A DNA stretch of 57,411 nt from IMG/VR virus record IMGVR_UViG_3300020001_000001, positions 1 to 57,411 of that record; one strand, 5' to 3'. Below, in pieces: positions 22,351 through 32,064 of the stretch. The translations under genes were made by a program, and so were the position numbers. This DNA comes from a virus. The notes under the pieces were generated by a model. The model did no database searches and was not told the origin of the DNA. It saw only the letters and a program-made list of their open reading frames with translations. How positions within the stretch are numbered: position 1 is the stretch's first letter; every line of letters starts with the position of its first letter.

Positions 22351-23199
22351 TCAGAAAACCGGATTGCCGTCGAACGGACTCTTGCCGGGCAGCATACCGA
22401 AACCGCCGTACCTGGATATGTTGCCGATACCCGGATCGCCAAAGTGACGGCACGAGGACGGGACCAGTGTGCAGCCGGGAAGCAGCCTTACGGCCATGCC
22501 GACGGTCAGGCCGTCCGCGGCTCCAAGTAGAATACAGGTCGATCCGTCGTCCTGCTGAATGCCGCGTCGCTCCACGTACGCCGGGTCGGGGTTCCACTCA
22601 ATGAAACCCGCTGCGAAACGATTGTCCCACCGTGCGGGGGACGGCTGCGCGTCCAGGGCGTACCCGAAAGCGTTCCCGTACAGCGCCGTGATCGTCGCCG
22701 GTTCGGCCCAATCGCCCGCGCCCAGGCCGCAACCGGGACCATAGACGTTGTGGGTGCAGCCGCGCGTCCACGCGAGACGTAAACCGCGACGGTTGAGAAA
22801 AAAGGTTTGCGTATTGCACACGATGTCGGACGTGACCGGATCACGGTACTTAACCGAGGAAATGAAGCCGGTCCACACCAGCGGCGCGAAATTATCGCCG
22901 TATTGCAGTAGTCGAACCTGCACCTTTATCGGTTGAGACGGCGGCGTACCGACGAACATGCGCGGGATCGCGATTGACGACGGAACGGTTATAGTGAAAT
23001 CGTCCGTTACCGCCTGACCTTTCTGCTTAAAACCGTCGTCCAGTATCGCGATTGCGGAATAAATGTCGCCCGCGTACGACACGTCTCTGTCGCCTGACGC
23101 ATAGCGCCAGAACGCGTCGCCGCGTTTGAACGTGTACAGGCGAACATCTTCACCGTCGTTGGTGCTGATCTCGCGGAGGTCATAGGATGATCCTGACAT
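22351..23199 (-). CDS. BR0599/DUF2163-type tail assembly protein
   Basis: A 282-residue protein. RGCTHNVYGPGCGL (near residue 147), FAAGFIEWNP, and the C-terminal CRHFGDPG ... YGGFGMLPGKSPFDG pattern identify the phage BR0599/DUF2163 family, which contributes to the tail tip or hub in siphophages and gene transfer agents. The conserved cysteines are intact. Confidence 0.85.
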   Translation of the reverse strand: MSGSSYDLREISTNDGEDVRLYTFKRGDAFWRYASGDRDVSYAGDIYSAIAILDDGFKQKGQAVTDDFTITVPSSIAIPRMFVGTPPSQPIKVQVRLLQYGDNFAPLVWTGFISSVKYRDPVTSDIVCNTQTFFLNRRGLRLAWTRGCTHNVYGPGCGLGAGDWAEPATITALYGNAFGYALDAQPSPARWDNRFAAGFIEWNPDPAYVERRGIQQDDGSTCILLGAADGLTVGMAVRLLPGCTLVPSSCRHFGDPGIGNISRYGGFGMLPGKSPFDGNPVF

Positions 23200-23232
23200 A
23201 CGATCCTCTTTAGCAGACTTCGAACCGTTTCG

Positions 23233-25776
23233 CTAGGCTTGACCACCGGCGCTACCGTCAGCGCCTGCGCCGCCATCACCGCCGCCGCCGCTACCGTCGG
23301 CGCCGCCGCTTCCGCCGTCTTGCGAACCCTCGAATACTGACGAGCCGGGGTCCGTGACGATATCCACGTTCGAGGGGAGTGGCGGAAAACCGTCGCCTGA
23401 CTGCACGTACGACCCGGTAAATATGTTCGTCGAGTACGGACTGGCGTCTCGACGATCCGTGATTGCGGCGAACGCTGTCGTGACGGTCGCGGCTCCCGAC
23501 GCGTCAGTGTGGTGCAGTATTTCGATCTCGTCCAGGTCCTGTCGGGACAGCACAACAAAACAGGCGCGCACGAGAATATCCTCGGCCACGTTACGACCAA
23601 GCGCCTCCGTGAAGGTAAGTCGCTCTGTCTGATCGCTAATAATCTCCGCGCTCGCGACTGTGCGCAACACGACGCTTCCGTCATGGAAGTAGAAACCGAC
23701 AAGATGTCTCTCAGTGTCCGCCGAGAGAATGTATTCAGTATAGCCATATCGCTCGATAACCAGTGTAGTGCTCGTAGCTGCCGCGAATTGGGCCGGAACC
23801 ACGTCGCGGTAGTACGTCGGCACGTAGAGCGGCATCAGTTTCCCGCGTAGCCAGTAGAGAAATCCACGAAACGCTTTCATCTCCGCGCGGCCTTGCAGGA
23901 CCAGCCCAACTTGTTGCACGACGAGCGAGCGCCCTCCGAGGTCGCTACGCGGCGTCCAGGGACTAAGCTGATTGTCAAACTCCGCAAGCAGCCGCGAGTA
24001 CGTGACGCTGATATCGGTAGCCTCATTCGGGAGAACGGCTAACACCGGGTAAAGCGCGCCCGGCAGGACGTCGGGCTCGACCGCGTCGAAATCGTTTATC
24101 TCCACGGACTGAAACAAGATGGTGACTTGCTGCGCGCCGTCGCCCATGCGCTTGCCGTTCTGCGTTCCCTGCATGAACGCCTGTTTCGTAAGGTAGACCG
24201 ATGACCCACGAGGCCAGTCGCGGACCAAAGGCGACGCCAGCGTGAGTTGCCCGGAAGTTACTTCCGCGACGACGACGCCCTCGAAAATGAAAGGCGTGTC
24301 GGAGTCGATCAACACGATTGTCGATCCGGCGACGATCTCGGTATCGTCCGTCGTGTCGCAGGTCAACGTGATCGAACCGGCATCGTGCGCACTTGCGAGA
24401 AACAGTTTCTCCCACCATAGCGGATATATCCACCGGCTCGCGGCGGGGCCAATCATGTACGCGTCGTACAGGCGTCGCGTCGCGTCGATAAGCGTGAAGG
24501 ACGCCTCGATCTGACGACGCGGAGAAGCGCGGAGACAACGACGCTGTTCGTCCGCGCTCTGCGACCGGATAACATCGGTTTTCCACTGTAGCCGCTCCGT
24601 TACGCCGTTTACCCAATCCGGCTCAATCGTCCAGATAGGAAACACCGGAGAGAATACGCCGGACCCTTCGATGACCGCCATCGCGGGCGCGATGATCGAC
24701 GCCGGTTCGGGAAACGTCGTCGGCAGGAAGTCCACGGACGGCGCCCCCGGCTCACCGGCGTTACCGTTAGTGTACCCGGTAGTTCCGCCCGCTCGTGTCG
24801 TGCCGCCGTCCATCACGAAATCCGTGATGTAGCCGATATAGACTTTATGCGCCGCCGCGATGATCGGCTGAGAGTTGAAACGTGACGAGAAACCCGGCGA
24901 GCCGTTGACGGAGTAGACCGGCGTCGAGTCCAGTAACGTACCGGGCACGCCGCCGGGACCATCGGAGTCGAACAGCACGCCGCGAACATGCCCCGGCCCG
25001 CTCGATACCATGTTTATCAGCAGGGCGCCGAGGCTGAAATCCGTAGCAGGCGTGAAGGGCGTGACCCATAAAGTCGGTTGAGTGAATACTGTATATCCCC
25101 CGTACGCAAGATCGCCCACGGCAGAGTATGTTGAAGTCCATCCGCTGTACCCGGTTGGCGGCGCGTGACGAAATGCCGATGCTCCGAAATTAAGCGTAAC
25201 GCTGTCGGGCGTATTCCGAACCGACACGGCGGGCCACACTCGCGTTCCGAGTGTCAGGCTGTCGGCGCCGGAGTTGTTTTCGAACTTCAACCCGCCGACT
25301 CCGGTCGCCGGATTAGCGGACGGGTTGCCGTTCCACGATCCGGTATTCAGTTTGAACCACGCGAGCCGCTTGGTTACGTCAAAAGCGAGCGCGCCGTGAT
25401 CTCCGGCGACCCACGTATCGGAAACATGCGAAAAACCGTCACCTACGTTGTTTCCGTACCATCCACCTGTCGAGCCCGTGGCCAGCCCGGTTCGTGCGGC
25501 GCTAGGTGTGCTGAAATCCTGGTCGCCGACAAACCTATTCGGTAAAATGGTACCGTACCTGTAGCCCACAACTCCGACGTGGATTGATCCGAACAAGCCG
25601 TCGTCGAGTACGTCGTTGACGGTAAACTCAAAATACCACTTACCGGCGGTTTTCCCCTCAAACGCCCGGACGGCAGTAAAAGAGGCGGCTCCCGGCGCGG
25701 AAGCGGTCAGCCCCGAAGGACTGATCGTGATGTCGGTTCCCGCCGTGGATGGGTCGAGTTTCGTGTACGTCGGCAT
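23233..25776 (-). CDS. Distal tail protein with SPRY-like domain
   Basis: An 847-residue protein. Residues about 1-200 look like a SPRY domain (GKWYFEFTVND, HVGVVGYRYG, LAFDVTKRLAWFKLN), which binds proteins or glycans. The C-terminal 450 residues (WTIEPDWVNGVTERLQWKTD onward) resemble distal-tail/BR0599-operon proteins. The extreme C-terminus is Gly/Ala-rich. EVTS is encoded at 24253-24265. The ATG overlaps the tape-measure stop (TGATG). The SPRY part is probably a surface-exposed adhesion module. Confidence 0.75.
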   Translation of the reverse strand: MPTYTKLDPSTAGTDITISPSGLTASAPGAASFTAVRAFEGKTAGKWYFEFTVNDVLDDGLFGSIHVGVVGYRYGTILPNRFVGDQDFSTPSAARTGLATGSTGGWYGNNVGDGFSHVSDTWVAGDHGALAFDVTKRLAWFKLNTGSWNGNPSANPATGVGGLKFENNSGADSLTLGTRVWPAVSVRNTPDSVTLNFGASAFRHAPPTGYSGWTSTYSAVGDLAYGGYTVFTQPTLWVTPFTPATDFSLGALLINMVSSGPGHVRGVLFDSDGPGGVPGTLLDSTPVYSVNGSPGFSSRFNSQPIIAAAHKVYIGYITDFVMDGGTTRAGGTTGYTNGNAGEPGAPSVDFLPTTFPEPASIIAPAMAVIEGSGVFSPVFPIWTIEPDWVNGVTERLQWKTDVIRSQSADEQRRCLRASPRRQIEASFTLIDATRRLYDAYMIGPAASRWIYPLWWEKLFLASAHDAGSITLTCDTTDDTEIVAGSTIVLIDSDTPFIFEGVVVAEVTSGQLTLASPLVRDWPRGSSVYLTKQAFMQGTQNGKRMGDGAQQVTILFQSVEINDFDAVEPDVLPGALYPVLAVLPNEATDISVTYSRLLAEFDNQLSPWTPRSDLGGRSLVVQQVGLVLQGRAEMKAFRGFLYWLRGKLMPLYVPTYYRDVVPAQFAAATSTTLVIERYGYTEYILSADTERHLVGFYFHDGSVVLRTVASAEIISDQTERLTFTEALGRNVAEDILVRACFVVLSRQDLDEIEILHHTDASGAATVTTAFAAITDRRDASPYSTNIFTGSYVQSGDGFPPLPSNVDIVTDPGSSVFEGSQDGGSGGADGSGGGGDGGAGADGSAGGQA

Positions 25777-28700
25777 CAACCGTTCCCCAGGATGCTGCGG
25801 ATTGCGCCCGCGTTGTTCTTAATGTGGGTTATCACTGTCTTCTCGCCGTGAGAACCGGCGAGTGCCCCGGCGAGGTCCCGCTCATTCATGACGAGAACCT
25901 GACGGATCGACTGCGGCGCGGAAGTTACTTCCGGTTTCCCGGTGTAGTTATTCCGGTGACGCGGATCGTTCGCCGTAAGCATTTCCTCCCCGACTTTACC
26001 AACAAGCGGCACTTCCTGCGGCCCGAGGCCGACGACGCCCCCCGTGTGCATCCGTCGCGCGTTGGCGAATATGTCGGGGTTGACGGATCGAGACATTGTG
26101 GTGGCGCCAATAATGCCGCCTTCGTGCGCCGCCGCCGAAAGAGTACTCACGGTGTCGATGAACGTGCCGCTCTCCGCTGCCGCCGATCCGGCACCCGCCG
26201 CCGCGCCGGCTCCGGCATTGAACAACTTGGCGATGCCGCCTCCCGCGCCGCTCGACTGAAGCGCGTTCAGTATCTCCTGTTTAATGATGATCGACGCGAT
26301 GTCCTTCAGTACGCCCGCCGCGAATTGCGAGAAGGCGACGCCGACCGCTTTCGCCACGTCGCCGATGTTGCCGACGCCCGCCGCGACGTTACCTACGGCT
26401 TGCGCGAGCGTGTCGAAACCCTGAAGCGCGTGGCTGACGATTGATTGGTCAACCTCGTTCGCGAATTTACGTTGCGAGGCCGTCAGGTCGTCGTTCGAGG
26501 CTTTCGTCTTCTCGATAGCCGCCTTCATCTTGGCGTAGACTTCAGGCGAGATTTCCCCGAGTGAACGCTGGAGGTCAATCTGTTTTTGGAGCGAGTCGAT
26601 CAACCCGTTTATGACCGGCTTCGCTTCGGCGTAGGCTTTGATCTGTTCGGCGTCCGCCTCACGTTGTGTCCTGTGGCCGTTCGCCACGAGATCGTTGAGC
26701 GTCTTAACCTTGTCGTTGCGCGCGGAGATCAAATCGCCGATCTTCGTCAGACTTTCCGCGTCCAGCGTCTCAAACGCCTTGGCGTCGTTCGGGTCGATCT
26801 TGGCGTTGGCCGCAAGCCGTTCCTGCGCGCGAGCGGTTTGCGGTTGTGCCCGAAGGTCCGCGTTCGACACCGCGATGGCGGCTCTGACCCTCGTGCCGGA
26901 CAGCCGCACGACTTCGGCGGTTTGGTCGAACGCTTGTTGCAGCGTTATTGTTCCGGCCTTCAGGTCCGCGGCGATCTTAGATACGCGGTCATCGCGCTCC
27001 TTCACGGCGGCATCAACAATAGCCTTGTCCGCCTCCGCCGTCGCGATGTCTACGGCCTGATCTCGTAGCTTCAACACCTGATTACGGAACTGTTCGATCG
27101 GCATACCGCCGATGGTCGTAACACCTTTGGCGACCAACGCTGCAATTTGATCCAGTGACGCTTGCGTTGCGTTCAAAGCCGCCTGTCGTTTTGCCGCCGC
27201 GTTCGTCGGGTCGGCATTGGCGATCCGGTCGTCCAGTGCGCGCTTGGCGGCGTCCGCCTCCTGCTTAACTTGTGCATCTTCCTTGTCGCGAACCGACTTT
27301 TGGCGCGACCGGAAGTCCGTGTCCAGTTTGGCCCGCAGTGCTTTGCTCTGGTCGTCTTCCTCCAGTCCGTTTCGGTCCTTGTCCATCTGCGCCTGGACCT
27401 CACGGCGCTTCGCGTCGGCTTCGGCCTTATCCCGCGCAATGCGGAGGGCGCTGTTGCCCATCGCCTCTTGCGACAACTGCTGGTCGATCATACGCTGGAG
27501 CCGGGTTTGCTCCAGTTGGTTCGCAGACTGCGTCAGCCCCGGTACGGCGTTGCCGGTCATCACGCCGGTCTGAGTTGGGAAGTTACTTCCGACCTGCGTT
27601 GTCCCGGCGCGTCGAATACCGAGTTGACGCGGGTCCTCGAATGACGTGGCTACCTTGCTGCCGTAATTGCCCGAGACCATTTCAACCAACAGTACGCCGT
27701 CCGACCCGGTTTTGAAGTTCCCGGTCGCGATACCAACGTGGCCTCCCGGCTCACCTGCTGGATGACCTTTTGACTGCACGAGAATATCACCCGCGCGGAC
27801 TTCGGCGGCGTTGGCTATCCCGACGCCCCACTTCTCGAAGTCGGTAGCGACGTTCGTTCCCGTGCCTTGGATGCCCGCCGCGCGCAACGCCGCGTTGGCG
27901 AAGGCCGCGCACCACGCGTTGATGATCGGTTCGATACTCTGCCCGATGAACGGTGCGACGGCTTGCAAGGTCTGCCCGCGGTGTTCCAGTGCCGCACTCG
28001 CCGCGCTACCCGCAAGCGCGTTTATCGCGTTTGTGCCGGTTGTCGGCCCGCCTTCGGGCGACTGCCCGGCGAGTTGAAGTAGCTTAAACTTGTCGGCGGC
28101 AGAGATCAGTTTCTTTTCAAGTTCGTCAACCTGTCGTCCAAGTCGATCAAGTAGCGGGTTAGTCTCAATCCCCTGCTTGGTCAGTTCATCGCGCAGCGTG
28201 TTGTACTTATCGAACGCCGTACGGAACTTATCGGATAGCGTGTCTACGTCATGTTGGGCGTTGCGGAGCGCCGGATTGTCCGTAGAGCCGCCGCGTCCCT
28301 GCCCGGTAAGCCCCTTCGTGAGCGCGCTCAGAACGTCTACGGTGCCCCGAGCACCGTCGATCAACGCCTTGAAGAACCCCTTGTTCTTGTCCGCGACCTC
28401 TTGCGAACCGAGTGCGTCCAGAAAATCGTGCCACGAGTTTTTCAGTTCAACGATGCCGTCACTGTACGGACCGATTCCGTCTTTCTTGGCGCGCTTCATG
28501 GCCTCGGAAACGGCGTCAATCGTCGCCGCGCGCGCCGCGTCAATCGTGCCGCCGTCTCGCTGCGCTTCCAAATATCGCGCCAGTTCCGGCGTCAGTAGTT
28601 TCATCTCCTGAAGTAGCTTCTCCAGGTCGTCGATGCTCCCGGTTGGGATGATCGACAGTTTCTTGGTCGCTTCGTCCGTCGTAATCCCGAAGGCCCGCGT

Positions 28701-31322
28701 CATGTTAACGACGGCGGTTGTGAACTGTTCGATACGTTCGGAACTGAGGTTCTGCCCAAGGAACGTCTTAACCGCCGTACCGGCCTCCGCGAACGAGAGG
28801 CCGAGACGCTCCGCTTGACGTTGGAGGCCAAGTAACACCGCGCTTGACCGGCCCGTGGCGTCAACTGTACCGGCGAGGGCCGCATTGAAACTGCGTAATG
28901 CGCCTTCCGCGGAGTACACACGCTCCAGGGACAGAACGATAAGCCCGATTGCGGTGGCGACCGGAGCGCCGATAAGTAACATCGTCCGCATCGCGGAGAT
29001 GGACGTTTCGAAGATTTGGAAAATCTGCCCGGCCTGAGACTCGAACGTACGCAAGACGCCCTGGCCCAGAGACAACTGCGTGATAACGTCGTTCGCCTGG
29101 AAACTTAAATTCTGGAGTTGGTACGAGGACAGGCCGAACAATCCGGGGTTGCCTTGCGTCGCGCGAGACTGCACGGTCGCGAGCCGCGTGGCCGACGCTA
29201 TCAACTTATCGGTTTCCGCCGTCAGGTTCGCCGTGCTGATCCTTCGCACCAGCAACGCAGCGTCCACTTGCGCTTGTTGCGTGACCTGACCCTGGAGATT
29301 TCCCCGGCTCGTCTCCAGCGTGCGCTCCGCTCGCGCCAGTTCGCTGACATCAGCCGAACCGGCTTTCACCGCCGCACCGAGACGCACGACCTCCGCTTGC
29401 GCCGCCGTGAAAGACGCGCGGGCGGCGTCCGTTGCGGTCTTCTGTCGCGTAAATTGGTCAATCAGGCTGGCATCGCTCGCGATCTGCCGCTGCACCGCGT
29501 AGACCTGATCCATCGTCTTGTTGAACGTCTGCGTCGTCATCTGCGCTTTGCCGACGCTCGCGTCCAGTTTATCGACCGCCGCAGCCGTATCGACAATCGG
29601 GGCCACACCGCGCTCCGTCGCTCCGGCGACTGCGGATACCGCGCTTCTCGCGGACGGCGCACTCGTTCCGGCAACCGGCGCCGTGAGCGAACTCGCGGCA
29701 CGTACGCGCGCGTCAACCTGTGCGTCGAGTGCGGTTTTCTCCAGGGCCAAGGCTTCTCGACGGAGGCGCGATGTCGTGACTGCGAGGTTCGTATAGCGGA
29801 TCAAGGCATCGTCGAGAGTGCCGACCGTCACCCCGATCTTGTTTAGCGCGGCTTCCTCTGCGGCCAACGCTTCCCGCTCTTGCTGCGCCCTGTTCGCGAG
29901 CGGATCGACGCTGCGGCGAAGCGCCGTCGTTCTGGAAGTAACTTCCGAAAGTTGGTCAGGGTTCGTGATCGTCTTCGCGGACGCCTCCAGTCGGGCGATC
30001 TCCGCGACCACGTCATCGAACGCCTTGCGCGCGGCGTCCGCCGCAGCCTTCTGTCGGGCGAAGCTGTCTACAATTTGAGACTGACGCCCTAGTTCGCGCG
30101 AAGCCACGTCGAGACGTTTCAACCCTTGCGTGTATTCGTCTACCCCGGCACCCGCAGAGTAGAGTGTCGAATGAACCTTAAACACCGCTGATTGCAAACC
30201 CGCCAAATCGGCAGGGGTCGTGCCGGGGCTTGGAGGGGGCACCAAGCCCGCTTGCACCCTCGCAGCTAGGGTAGGCGCGGGGGAAGGCACCGGGACGCCC
30301 AGCGCTCCGGCTCGGCTGGCCGCATCGGCGTGTAGCGAGGCGACCTGTCCCTGCGCCTTCTGCACGGTCGCCCGGAAGGCGTCAAAGGACTCCCGCGCCT
30401 TCACCGCCGCCGCGTCCTCTGCCGCCCATACGGAAGATACTTCCGCCGCAAGCGCCCGCTGTTCCGCCTGAAACTCGGAAGCGTCCTTCGCGCGCCGGTT
30501 CGCCAGCGCCTTCTCCGCATCGGCTACCCGGAAGGCTTCTTCTACGTCGAACCGGCGCGCGTTGAGCGGAGACTGTTTGTCTGCCGCCTCTTGCGCTATG
30601 CGGCCTTTCTCGCGTATGGCCGTCGCCGCGTCCAGTACGGCTTGTTTCTCGCGTTCCTGATCCGCGATGAACTTGGTCGCGTCGCGAGCGCGCTGGTTCG
30701 CTACTTGGTTCTGTACGCCCGCGTCCAGTAGCGCCTTCTGTAGCGGGTCCGCTCCGGCTTTACCCTCGCTGATCCCTTGCGCCGCCTGTAACTGTGCGGC
30801 GGAGATTTCCGCGTGCGCCCTGTCGAGTGCGAGCCGCTGCACTTTCGCGTCAAGCTGATCGGTCAGTACGCCCATGTGGACAAGCTGGTCAGCCGACTTC
30901 TGGAAAGTCGCCGTCAGCGTGTTCAACCGCGTCACCGAACCGGCGAGCGAGTTGTCCAATCGCGTGAGCGCGTTCGTCTGTTTGTCGGTTCGTTCCGTCA
31001 CGTCGGGCAGAGACGCGGCGAAGTCGTCGCGTTTCTGTTGCCGCGTGTCTACGACGGTTTGCTGTTTATCGACTGAAGCCTGTTTGCGGGAGAACGCGTC
31101 AAGCGCCTCCCGCTTCAACAGAAGTTGCCCCGCCGCGTCGATCAAATCTTGCAACGACCTGGCGTAGTCCTTCGTCGAACCGATGCCGTTTGCCGCCGCT
31201 ACTTGTTGTTGCGCGAGCGCAGCGACAAGCTCTTTCACTTTAGTCGTGACTTGTGCAAGCGGCTGGAGCGCCTGATCGACTTGCGCCCGCAGGATCAGAT
31301 CGGTGGAGCGTTCATTCGCCAT
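25776..31322 (-). CDS. Tail tape measure protein with embedded peptidase domain
   Basis: A 1,848-residue protein. It is mostly long Ala/Gln/Arg-rich coiled coil, with a hydrophobic stretch near residues 770-800 (MRTMLLIGAPVATAIGLIV). Near residues 1150-1260 lies an NlpC/P60- or CHAP-like domain: WCAAFANAALRAAGI with the likely catalytic Cys, then GGHVGIATG with the likely His. It sets tail length, and the enzyme domain may open peptidoglycan during DNA entry. At about 0.15 nm per residue it implies a tail near 280 nm (rule of thumb). Four palindromes are embedded (25920, 27578, 29934, 30432), in two frames. Confidence 0.92.
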   Translation of the reverse strand: MANERSTDLILRAQVDQALQPLAQVTTKVKELVAALAQQQVAAANGIGSTKDYARSLQDLIDAAGQLLLKREALDAFSRKQASVDKQQTVVDTRQQKRDDFAASLPDVTERTDKQTNALTRLDNSLAGSVTRLNTLTATFQKSADQLVHMGVLTDQLDAKVQRLALDRAHAEISAAQLQAAQGISEGKAGADPLQKALLDAGVQNQVANQRARDATKFIADQEREKQAVLDAATAIREKGRIAQEAADKQSPLNARRFDVEEAFRVADAEKALANRRAKDASEFQAEQRALAAEVSSVWAAEDAAAVKARESFDAFRATVQKAQGQVASLHADAASRAGALGVPVPSPAPTLAARVQAGLVPPPSPGTTPADLAGLQSAVFKVHSTLYSAGAGVDEYTQGLKRLDVASRELGRQSQIVDSFARQKAAADAARKAFDDVVAEIARLEASAKTITNPDQLSEVTSRTTALRRSVDPLANRAQQEREALAAEEAALNKIGVTVGTLDDALIRYTNLAVTTSRLRREALALEKTALDAQVDARVRAASSLTAPVAGTSAPSARSAVSAVAGATERGVAPIVDTAAAVDKLDASVGKAQMTTQTFNKTMDQVYAVQRQIASDASLIDQFTRQKTATDAARASFTAAQAEVVRLGAAVKAGSADVSELARAERTLETSRGNLQGQVTQQAQVDAALLVRRISTANLTAETDKLIASATRLATVQSRATQGNPGLFGLSSYQLQNLSFQANDVITQLSLGQGVLRTFESQAGQIFQIFETSISAMRTMLLIGAPVATAIGLIVLSLERVYSAEGALRSFNAALAGTVDATGRSSAVLLGLQRQAERLGLSFAEAGTAVKTFLGQNLSSERIEQFTTAVVNMTRAFGITTDEATKKLSIIPTGSIDDLEKLLQEMKLLTPELARYLEAQRDGGTIDAARAATIDAVSEAMKRAKKDGIGPYSDGIVELKNSWHDFLDALGSQEVADKNKGFFKALIDGARGTVDVLSALTKGLTGQGRGGSTDNPALRNAQHDVDTLSDKFRTAFDKYNTLRDELTKQGIETNPLLDRLGRQVDELEKKLISAADKFKLLQLAGQSPEGGPTTGTNAINALAGSAASAALEHRGQTLQAVAPFIGQSIEPIINAWCAAFANAALRAAGIQGTGTNVATDFEKWGVGIANAAEVRAGDILVQSKGHPAGEPGGHVGIATGNFKTGSDGVLLVEMVSGNYGSKVATSFEDPRQLGIRRAGTTQVGSNFPTQTGVMTGNAVPGLTQSANQLEQTRLQRMIDQQLSQEAMGNSALRIARDKAEADAKRREVQAQMDKDRNGLEEDDQSKALRAKLDTDFRSRQKSVRDKEDAQVKQEADAAKRALDDRIANADPTNAAAKRQAALNATQASLDQIAALVAKGVTTIGGMPIEQFRNQVLKLRDQAVDIATAEADKAIVDAAVKERDDRVSKIAADLKAGTITLQQAFDQTAEVVRLSGTRVRAAIAVSNADLRAQPQTARAQERLAANAKIDPNDAKAFETLDAESLTKIGDLISARNDKVKTLNDLVANGHRTQREADAEQIKAYAEAKPVINGLIDSLQKQIDLQRSLGEISPEVYAKMKAAIEKTKASNDDLTASQRKFANEVDQSIVSHALQGFDTLAQAVGNVAAGVGNIGDVAKAVGVAFSQFAAGVLKDIASIIIKQEILNALQSSGAGGGIAKLFNAGAGAAAGAGSAAAESGTFIDTVSTLSAAAHEGGIIGATTMSRSVNPDIFANARRMHTGGVVGLGPQEVPLVGKVGEEMLTANDPRHRNNYTGKPEVTSAPQSIRQVLVMNERDLAGALAGSHGEKTVITHIKNNAGAIRSILGNG

Positions 31323-31622
31323 CGGTCAGTTTCTCCAAGGTCTCTGTCACTTGTTGCCCGGTCCCGTTCACGGCAACGCGGTGTAGCAATGCCTCTGTTC
31401 GCATTCTCGCATGAATGCGCCGTCGCGTAAACCGCACTTCACTCCACAGGCGTCCAAGCGGATACCACGGAGCGTGGTAGTGTCCTTCCGACAGTAGCAA
31501 ACCGACGCAATCGCGAATGTCGCGGTAGTGTCGGATTACTGGATCGTCCGCTGGCTTGACTGCGTGGGGTCGGAGGGCTGCGAGCTGGTCGTCAGCACTA
31601 TCGTCCTCAATAGCACCGCGAA
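31312..31622 (-). CDS. Tail chaperone extension made by -1 frameshift
   Basis: This frame has no proper start but reads sensibly from the slip site: RGAIEDDSADDQLAALRPH, then a run into LLLSEGHYHAPWYPLG, a pattern typical of the second tail-chaperone segment (DUF6889-like). It joins the upstream chaperone after a shift at TTTGGGG (31623-31629) to give the gpGT-like product. Its stop overlaps the start of the tape-measure gene by 11 nt. Confidence 0.8.
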
Positions 31623-31985
31623 CCCCAAAGGGCCGCCGACATCCTCGAACGTCAATTCCAACACCTTCAGAACGATCTTCATTTGTAGCGGCATCGACAA
31701 CCGGCTCGCCGCGTCCAGATCGGTTTCCCCGGTCGCGATAAGGATCGTCTTCACGATGGTCGCGGGCGCGTTGATGATGGCGCTGTAGACGCGCGCCTCG
31801 ATATCGTTGTCGTCAGCCGGAAGTAACTTCCGGGTGGCGTCCCAGGACGTGAACAGCATCCGCAAATCCGCAACATGATTGCGGAGCAGCGTTGCGACAT
31901 CGGTCGAGTTGAGACCGCGCACAGTGCAAAGCACTTTTCCGCGATACTCGATGTCGGCTTTTTCGGGAGCGTAGTCACTCAACAT
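31536..31985 (-). CDS. Tail assembly chaperone (gpG-like)
   Basis: A 149-residue protein beginning MLSDYAPEKADIEYRG, with AGGAG upstream. Position between the major tail protein and tape measure is diagnostic. Near codon 120 the sequence T TTG GGG (31623-31629) is a canonical -1 slippery heptamer; the zero frame ends at 31536 and the -1 frame continues to 31312. A palindrome encodes RKLLP at 31819-31831. Confidence 0.88.
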   Translation of the reverse strand: MLSDYAPEKADIEYRGKVLCTVRGLNSTDVATLLRNHVADLRMLFTSWDATRKLLPADDNDIEARVYSAIINAPATIVKTILIATGETDLDAASRLSMPLQMKIVLKVLELTFEDVGGPLGFAVLLRTIVLTTSSQPSDPTQSSQRTIQ

Positions 31986-32003
31986 GGGGGCTTCTCCTGG
32001 CTT

Positions 32004-32038
32004 AAACGAAAAGGGCGGAGCCTCTGACGGCCCCGCCC
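32004..32038 (-). terminator. Terminator after the major tail protein gene
   Basis: A 10-bp GC-rich stem (GGGCGGGGCC with GGCTCCGCCC, one G-U pair), then TTTTCGTTT on the minus strand. Probably partial, allowing more tail-tube protein than chaperone and tape-measure message. Confidence 0.85.
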
Positions 32039-32064
32039 CACTATACACTCCCGGCGTACCGAAG

